DNA of 64,000 nucleotides from Pseudopyrenochaeta lycopersici (taxonomy: Eukaryota > Ascomycota > Dothideomycetes > Pleosporales > Pseudopyrenochaetaceae), in assembly GCA_003313425.1 (NCBI GenBank), contig NHZP01000021.1:744001-808000 (forward strand), in the 5' to 3' direction. Position numbers and translations under genes: made by a program. Each line of letters opens with the position of its first letter. Positions within the stretch are counted from its first letter, which is position 1. Below the pieces are notes generated by a model. That model made no database searches. It saw nothing but the letters and a program-made list of their open reading frames with translations, and was not told the DNA's origin. Below are positions 56,501-64,000 of this stretch, in pieces.

Positions 56501-58031
56501 CTAGAACAATTTGAATCCTCCACTAACCGCCTTCTGGAAGAAACTACTTGGATCGTACTTTTGACTGACTGTCTGCAATTCCCTTCTTATTTCGGGGCCG
56601 TATGAGCTAATGGGATCCTGGTCCGGAAACGCATAATTCATGTATTGGTATGGTGACAGTAGTCCCATTGCCTCTGCTTCCTTTGTGATGCTATCGATAA
56701 CTTCCTTGTTAGCTTTGATCACGAGGCCGTCATCTTCACTGTTACTCCATGAAGCATAGAGGAGAAAGAGGACAAGAGGGCCGTCCTTCGCGTCAAGACC
56801 AAGCGAATTTTTACCAGCACCAACTTTGAGCAAGGAGACAGGATACGGCTCGTAAGTGGCGGCATATATAAGACCGGCCACTGACTTAATGGACTGAAAG
56901 CCTTGGTTGAATTTCTCCAGGGTCATCCTTAGCACTTTGGCATTTGCCTTTAGTGTGGTAGTCAAGTAAATAACCCTGACAGAAACGTTAGGCTTGGCTG
57001 ATTGGCATACACTAAGTATGCAACATACCTTTTCTTATACTCAGACTGCTCAGATTGTTCATTTGCCAACTCTGACACTGTAGTAACGCGGAGCGTATCC
57101 ACTTGAGGGACGCGAGGTTCGATATCCGTGAATAAAGAAAATCCTTCAGGCTTCTCTGGCTTGGTGTACGTAGGATCATTCATACACATCATGCCCCCTA
57201 ACTCTGCAGCGTAGCCGATATTGATTCGAACCTGCGCTTTGGGATCGGGGTTGGGGCCATTGAGATAGTCGACGATGCCTTCCAGCTGCGCGGGAAAACT
57301 CTCTGGGAAGTACATGAATTTTCCGCCCCATAATTTGCCCTGCTTGAAGGTTGCAAAGTCAAAGCGGGTGATGATACCGAAATTGCTCCCGCCTCCGCCT
57401 TTGAGTGCCTTGAAGAGATCACTGTTTTCTTTTGCATTTGCATTCACAATATCTCCGCTGGCCAGGACGATCTCATAGTTGACAACATCGTCGGCGATGA
57501 AACCTCGCTCAGAAGAGAAAAAGGAGATGCCGCCTGCAGGAGTGTATGAGTAGCTTGATGGTGGTAAGAAATCTTGGAACTCTTACCGTGGGTGGCAAGG
57601 CCACCAATCCCGCCAGTACCTGCCCGGCTGCCGCTTACGGACAGGCCTTCAGGATCGAGCTTCTTGTACACCTCGCCCCATGTTTCGCCGGGAGATATGG
57701 AGACGAAAGATTTATCGGAGCTCAGTTCAATTCCTTTGAAGCGTCGCAAATGGATTGTAATACCTCCAGCGACATTGGCTACGCCTGCTGCTGGTTGCTG
57801 GCCAGCACCACAAATGGCGATGGCGACATTGTTGGCAAATGGCTGCAGTGCCTTTACAATTGCAGCAACCTCGTCTTTGCTGGTTGGTAGCGCGAAAGCA
57901 GCGGGCTCTAGATCGCTCTCAAACGTAGAGAGATAGGTACCACTGACCTCATCATATGCTTCGGTCCCGTGGAGGACGACCAAAGAATTAGAGATGCCCT
58001 GCAGAGCCTTGATGGCGTCGGCAACGCTCAT
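56501..58031 (-). CDS. FAD-binding oxidoreductase (PCMH type) lacking the covalent-FAD histidine
   Basis: Three exons, 58031-57587, 57533-57029 and 56975-56501, in phase; 474 residues. The FAD domain begins near residue 42 (LEPAAFALPTSKDEVAAIV). The flavin loop reads CGAGQQPAAG, so Gln78 stands where the covalent His is usual; the second motif is GGGGSNFGIITRF and the C-terminal BBE segment is KYDPSSFFQKAVSGGFKLF. Non-covalent FAD is therefore expected. There is no signal peptide from ATG 58031, unlike the paralogue at 48.9-50.5 kb, so it is probably intracellular. An upstream frame to 58268 exists, but its text is not protein-like. Divergent from the PDR transporter with 0.64 kb between the starts. 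Confidence 0.9.
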
Positions 58032-58673
58032 GGTGGGTGTGACACGGCGTGGGATATCTGTGGAGTTGGATTTATTCGAGCGAGGTCCTTGGTGATAACT
58101 GGAGGCGTTTCCAAGGCAGGTTGAAAAGACAAGCTCTTGCGAAGTTGTAGAACTCGTACCTCGCATTTGTTTGAAGCAGCAACGGCAAGATCGCACAGAC
58201 TCAACCCTGCGCTCAGCCTCCCCATGGAGCAAACGGGAACCAAGACATGAGCGATGCACCTGCCCCAAAGCGGAGGGCTTGGTGGTGCGATTCCATCTCC
58301 ATGTAGATTAAGCGGCGCAGCGGCCTCGGGCTAGGCGTTAGCGTACATTGCGACGATCATGACGCCCCACCGCGCTATGGTACACAAGCAATGCCTCAAT
58401 GCACCTGACAGGGATGATAATACCCGAGACGAGCTGGGGTCTTGTCGACGCAAACAAAGCAATGCAGTGTCTGGTGTGTGTGTGCCGTTGGTGCCGTTGC
58501 CTGCAGCCTTGTTCGCTGCGGCTAATGTGCTGTCCGCTCCTTTCTCCCTTTCACTGATCGCCTATTAGTGTTGGTGGCGCATTCTCTGTCTGGCGGGCGC
58601 TAATTCCCGCCGCTATCTATTCCACCTGCCAACACTCGTCCAACGCCAGCACCACTGCACTGCGTAGGTGACT
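58032..58673. promoter_or_regulatory. Divergent promoter region (FAD oxidoreductase / PDR transporter)
   Basis: The 642-base spacer lies between two genes transcribed away from each other. It must hold both promoters, and shared regulation is plausible. No individual site is claimed. Confidence 0.4.
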
Positions 58674-61600
58674 ATGGCGAAGGCCACCGAAAGGAAGAGC
58701 GTGCAGAGCGTCGAAGAGGAGCTTCAAGAGCTCAATCCACAAGGAGCAGCCGTGTCTGCTTCACATAAGCAAAGGTACCTGTTATTCGTGTCGAGTGCTC
58801 CGGGTACGATGCTCACAGCTCCACGCAGCCATAGTGACGCGACCAGCATTGCTTTCCACAATGTCCATGTGCACGGCTTCTCGCAGGGCACCGACTACCA
58901 GAAGACGGTTGCCAGCTTCGTCACAGCCTACCTTCAGCGAGGCCTGCACATGATCAGGCGCGTCCCCGAAGCGCGAATCGACATCCTCAAGGGAATAGAG
59001 GGCGCTGTCATGCCGGGAGAAATGTTGCTTGTCCTTGGGAAGCCGGGCGCCGGTTGCACCACCCTGCTCAAGACGCTTGCTGGACAGACGCACGGATTTC
59101 ACCTTGACCAGCAGTCGGTTCTTAACTACCAAGGCAAGTTTCTATCAATGAATTTCAGTCGCCATCGCACTAAGAATGTGGAGGCATTTCACGCGAGGCC
59201 ATGCATGGCAAGTTGCGAGGGAAATGCGTCTATCAAGCCGAACTCGACTTTCACTTCCCGACCCTGACCATGCGCGAGACCCTAGAGTTTGGAGCTAGTG
59301 CACGGAACCACGGCGATAGTCGCAAGCACATCCACCAAAAAGCCGAATCTACCGCGGCACAGCTGGGACTGTCAAAGGCCATTGACACCAAGATTGGAAA
59401 CGACCTGATACCAGGCGTGAGCGGCGGTGAGCGAAAGCGCGCCAGCATTGCAGTATATCTTAGACGCACCATTGCATCCACCGCAGGCTAATTTACCATA
59501 GGAAATTCTTGTCGGAGATAGCAACTTTCAATGCTGGGACAACAGCACAAGGGGGCTTGATAGCTCCAATGCACTGGATTTCGTCAAGACCTTGCGTCGC
59601 GAAACAGCACAACGCCGATCAGTGGCCATTGTCACGCTCTATCAGGCAAGCGAGGACATCTATCAGGTGCCTTCATCTTCTTCAAAGTTAAAGTCCTTTC
59701 TTGACCCGCTCTAGCTCTTTGACAAAGTCCTTGTTCTTCATGAAGGCCATCAAATCTACTTCGGCCCAACCCACGAGGCGCGCTCCTACTTCACCGAACT
59801 TGGTCTCACCTCCCGCAACTGGTCCACTACACCCGACTTCCTCACCTCGGTGACCAAGGCTGAAGATCGACTCATACGCACCGACTTCCCAGGCCAGGTT
59901 CCAAACTCCGCTGGCGAGTATGCGAACACCTGGGCATCATCGCCAGCAAGGGCAAGGTTGCGGCAGCAAATCCACGAGTACGATGCAAGGTTCCCGCTGG
60001 CTAACACGGAAGCGGTAAAGAAGCACACGTCCGGCGCTTCGTTTTTACCATATGCCGTCTCTGTCCCAAAACAGATATCACTCTGCGCCTCACGAGGTTT
60101 CTTGAGACTGAAGAACGATCTAAACGCCCCCATCTCTGCACTCATCGGCAACTTAATAATATCCCTTATCCTAGGCAGTATGTTTTACAATATGTCCAGA
60201 CACACAGACAGCTTTTTTGGTCGAGGCGTCCTTCTTTTCATCACAATGTTCCTGAATACCTCTCTTGCTGGGTTTGAGTGCATCGCCATCTGGGATATTC
60301 GGCCAATGATCGAGAAACACTTGCGTTACGCCTTCTACCGCCCTTTGGCTGAAGCCATCGCATCAGTTCTTGTGGACCTTCCTAATAAACTTGTCCTTAC
60401 TTTGGTCTTCAACTTCCCTCTTTACTTTCTATCCAATCTCCGTCGAACCCCTGGAGCGTTTTTCACTTTCTATCTCTTCGCCCTCGTTGCGCTTCTGAAC
60501 GGCTCTATGATCTACCGAGCAATGGGTGCCATGTCACGCACGCTCGAGGGATCACAACCACCTGGTGCAGTATTTTCGGTACTTCTTGCGCTTTACAGTG
60601 GTTTCGTCGTGCCTTTCGGCGAGATGCGTCCCTGGCTCAAATGGTTTTCGTACATCAATCCAGTTTATTACGGTTTTGAGAGTATGATTATCAACGAGTT
60701 CTCAGGAATCTCATTTCCTTGCACCCGCATTCCGAGAAATGAAGCCCCTCCCAGTATGAGCGCATGTACTGTAGTTGGGTGGAAACAAGGGTCTGATGTC
60801 GTTGAAGGCGATGACTACATATTCGGAACTTGGGGGTATCGACCCAGTCACCTTTGGAGGAACCTTGGTATCATGATTGCGCTCATGGTCTTTTATGGCT
60901 TCATCTACATTTTCTGCTCAGAGGTCATCTCTCTTCAGCCCTCGCGTGGAGAGATCTTGCTCTTCCCGAAGAAAATCATTGCCAACCGCCGAGCTACTAG
61001 CGACGAGGAAGCTCAACCGCCGACCTTCACTCCAAACCAGGGAATGGACCAGATGCGCGAAAAGTCAGAAGTCTACGATGCAGGTCACATGATCGAAAGC
61101 GATGCTGCAACGTTCGTGTGGAAAAACCTTGGCTATGAAATCAAGACTGGCAAGACGCAAAAGCGAATTCTCGACAACATTGAAGGTTGGATTAAACCGC
61201 GCACGATGACCGCACTAATGGGAGCCTCTGGTGCAGGAAAAACCACTCTGCTCAATGTTCTAGCTGATCGGACAACGACTGGTGTGATCAAGGGAGAAAA
61301 GATTGTCGCAACCCATTTCCAAGGCCTTGCATTTGCGCGAAGAGTGGGCTATGTCCAACAACGAGACTTGCACCTGAACACGATGACTGTTCGTGAGGCG
61401 CTCGAATTCAGCGCTCTTATGCGCCAACCACCAAAGTACTCTGAAGCGCAGAAATTGCACTGGGTCAAGACTGTCATTTCGCTGCTTGATATTGACAGAG
61501 ATGGCTTCGTAGACGCCGTAATTGGCGTACCCGGCGAGGGACTCAACATTGAGCAGCGTAAACGTGTCACAATCGGTGTGGAGCTTGCCGCTCGCCCTGA

Positions 61601-63198
61601 TCTTTTGCTTTTCCTTGATGAGCCGACAAGCGGCCTCGATAGTGACTCTTCTATGTCTATCATCAAGCTTCTTCGACGCCTAGCGGATCATGGCCAAGCC
61701 ATTCTATGCGTTATTCATCAGCCATCTGCGCCTCTGCTGTCCCATTTCGATCGCCTTTTGCTGCTATCAGAAGGCAAATCGCTCTACTTTGGAGACCTCG
61801 GCAGACAATTCGAGACCATGGTAAACTACTTCCAAAGCCACGGAGCCAGGCCTTTGACGGCCACAGAAAACCCTGCTGAGTGGATGATTCATGTATCAAA
61901 TCCTTCGGACGGTGAAGATGGTGGTGTGAACAAGTGGACAGAGATATGGAGTGAGTCGGCTGAACGAGTCGCCGTCTTGAAAGAGTGCGAGGCAATGCAA
62001 GAAGAATTGACCCAAGCGAAAGAAGAGGACGAAGAGGGCGCATCATCCGAGTTTGCAACATCATTTTTGCAACAGCTACGTGTTGTCACTAAGAGAGCGT
62101 ATACGCACGACTGGCGATCGCCAACCTATATTTGGTCAAAGCTTTGCAGCGCCTTCGGTCTAGTAAGTGGCGCTAAATCCATAGAAATTCTCTGGAAGCA
62201 CTAATATACGTAGGCATTCATCAATGGAGTATCTTTTTGGAAGGCTGGATTCTCACCCCAAGCTGTGCAGAACCAACTCTTCTCTCTTTTCATTCTCACT
62301 ACACTCTTCGGCGCTCACGTTCAGCTTATCATGAAGCGCTTTCACGAGAGCCGTACCATCTTCGAGATTCGCGAACGCCAATCCCGAACTTATTCGTGGA
62401 TTGTGTTCCTGATATCCAACATCCTCGTGGAGCTATCATCTCAGACTATTGTCAGCGTTATCGCTTTTGTATGCTGGTACTACCCACTTGGCATGTGGCA
62501 AAACGCACTTAACAATGGCGAGTTGAACGAGAGGGGCGGTTTGACATTCATGTTTGTCTGGTCACTCATGATATTGTTCCAAACATTGTCACAGATGCTC
62601 ATGACTATTATGCCGGATATACCAACTGGAATCAATATCGCAAACTTACTTTTCATGCTATCATTGATCTTCTCCGGGTAAGCTGATACTGCATTGATTT
62701 TTAGATGAAGAGAAGCCTAGACGATTCGAGGCCTCTTAGTAGCTTCCATCAGCAGAATCTTGCGCTGACTTCTCTAGTGTTCTGGTGTCGCCCTCCGCTC
62801 TGCCGCGATTCTGGATCTTCATGTATCGCGCCACACCTCTATCCTATCACATCTCAGGAATAATATCCGTGGGTCTTTCAGGCGCGCAAATTCGGTGCCA
62901 GCAAAAGGATATCACAACCATCCTAGAAGTTCCTTCTGGTGCAACCTGCCTGTCATATCTCCGCAACGTTTTGGAAGATAGCAACATGACGCTGGTAGAC
63001 AATACGGGCAATGCAACTGCAAACTGCAGGGTTTGTCCATATACGGACACTGATGCTCTAATGGCAACCTATGGCATCTCCTTCTCACAACGGTGGCGCA
63101 ATTGGGGTATCACTGTTGCATATAACTGCATCAATATTGGCCTCGCCTTTTTGCTGTGGTGGATGATAAAGGTACCTAAAAAGGCACGAAAGAGTTGA
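58674..63198 (+). CDS. PDR-type (ABCG) full-length ABC transporter
   Basis: Six exons: 58674-59133, 59184-59452, 59502-59666, 59715-62162, 62214-62677 and 62778-63198. All phases agree; 1408 residues, usual for the pleiotropic-drug-resistance family. Intron 1 has a GC donor (GCAAGT...GAG). NBD1: Walker A GKPGAGCTT, signature VSGGERKR, and a degenerate D-loop region NSTRGLDSSNAL. The first membrane block is in exon 4 (LNAPISALIGNLIISLILGS; YINPVYYGFESMIINEFSG). NBD2: Walker A GASGAGKTT (residue about 803), signature NIEQRKR and LFLDEPTSGLD. The second membrane block is in exons 4-6. The order NBD-TMD-NBD-TMD is the PDR topology. Plasma-membrane efflux of toxic or self-made small molecules; as neighbour of P450 and oxidases it may export their product. 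Confidence 0.95.
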
Positions 63199-64000
63199 GT
63201 CTTTGATTCAAGTCTGTGCTTATTTTTAATGGCATGATTATTTAGTATGCATTCTGCTGGATGTTAGGATTCAGCGGCGAGTTCCACCAAGGGGAATGTG
63301 CGTGTATGTCACAGTTCACAAATAGATTAATTATGAGTGCTAACCCGGGCAATAAATCATGGGTGGCTTAATTCTCCAAAAGATAGATATTAAATTACGC
63401 CCTGACACCTGGCAAGTTCCAGATGGCTGTGAAAATTACAGATAGCAGTGCATTATGATTTCGATTCAACGTACGAAACCACCAACCTAGCAGCACCAAT
63501 TCTTCCCTACGATGTGTTCGCCGAGCGGCGCTATAAAGGAGCGAGAAGCCTCTTTTGTATTGCAAGAATTCACATGAAGGTAATTGCGTGTTCTCGTATA
63601 AAGAGGCGCATTCTACATGGCGGGTAATTCCGCATTCAACTAGGAAGCTGCGATCCGTTGCACGTAACATCCAACGCCACAATAAGAAGCCGTGTGCTCG
63701 AACATCCTACCACCATTCACAAAAGGCCCATTCGTACCTTGCAATGAGATGATTGCACGCCAGACCTTTTTATGGAAGCATTGTTTCAGCGTCCCAGCCC
63801 AGTGGAAACAGATTGTCTCTCTAAACCCAATCTCCCCGCTTCATGACACGCAAAGCCGGCATTCCCCAGGTCGATCAATCATTCCTTCGCCACGTTTGTC
63901 GGTGCGTACGAGCGCGACATTCCACGCACCTATGCCGCATCTCAACGGGAAACTGTGCAGCGGGGCAACGTGGGATAATATATCCTGCGCCTCAGCTGGT
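63199..64000. other. Intergenic at window edge, no gene seen
   Basis: About 800 bases beyond the transporter. Short frames only; a gene start could lie just outside the window. Confidence 0.4.

Noticed and set aside
1..64000. CRISPR arrays, insertion sequences, operons with ribosome binding sites
   Set aside because: Nothing of the kind is seen, and the sequence is eukaryotic (spliced genes, tRNA intron, dispersed 5S).

Overview
The window is nuclear DNA from a filamentous ascomycete, most likely a dothideomycete-type member of Pezizomycotina. The evidence is many short introns (about 45-60 nt) with GTAAGT-like donors and CTAAC-like branch sites, HET-domain genes, a Pth11-type rhodopsin-fold membrane protein, a Zn2Cys6 regulator, a PDR transporter and a single dispersed 5S rRNA gene. 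I worked out splice sites by hand and checked reading phase. Most multi-exon models below are in frame from start to stop, and exceptions are stated.

Layout. 1-6.2 kb: a secreted HExxH metallopeptidase, a DUF1295-type membrane protein and a small cysteine-rich secreted protein. 6.2-9.6 kb: gene-poor, with one clearly broken gene relic (8.03-8.88 kb) and then an intron-containing tRNA-Leu(AAG). 10-13.7 kb: a cytochrome-b2-like FMN dehydrogenase and a seven-helix Pth11-like protein. 15.2-19.7 kb: a secreted berberine-bridge-type oxidase followed by a Zn2Cys6 regulator. 20.8-22 kb: a mitochondrial helical protein. 23.4-27.2 kb: an ankyrin protein and a HET protein that may be a single fused gene. 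28-34.6 kb: a secreted M28 aminopeptidase, a secreted LVIVD-repeat protein and a HAD phosphatase. 35.6-38.6 kb: a divergent F-box/ankyrin gene and HET gene. 39.5-47.4 kb: a carbonyl-reductase-like SDR, 5S rRNA, a coiled-coil protein of unknown family and a STAND-type N-domain/ankyrin protein. 48.3-63.2 kb: a small unknown gene, then an FAD oxidoreductase, a 3-beta-HSD-like dehydrogenase, a cytochrome P450, a second FAD oxidoreductase and a full PDR transporter.

Two themes stand out. First, 48.9-63.2 kb looks like a compact tailoring and export module (three classes of redox enzyme plus an efflux pump, with two divergent promoter regions), as in secondary-metabolite clusters, but no backbone synthase is visible in the window. 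Second, 23-47 kb is rich in ankyrin, HET, F-box and STAND-N proteins of the kind used in fungal non-self recognition. The best structural novelty is a possible ankyrin-HET fusion made by splicing out a 207-nt intron that, if retained, ends the protein after the ankyrin part.
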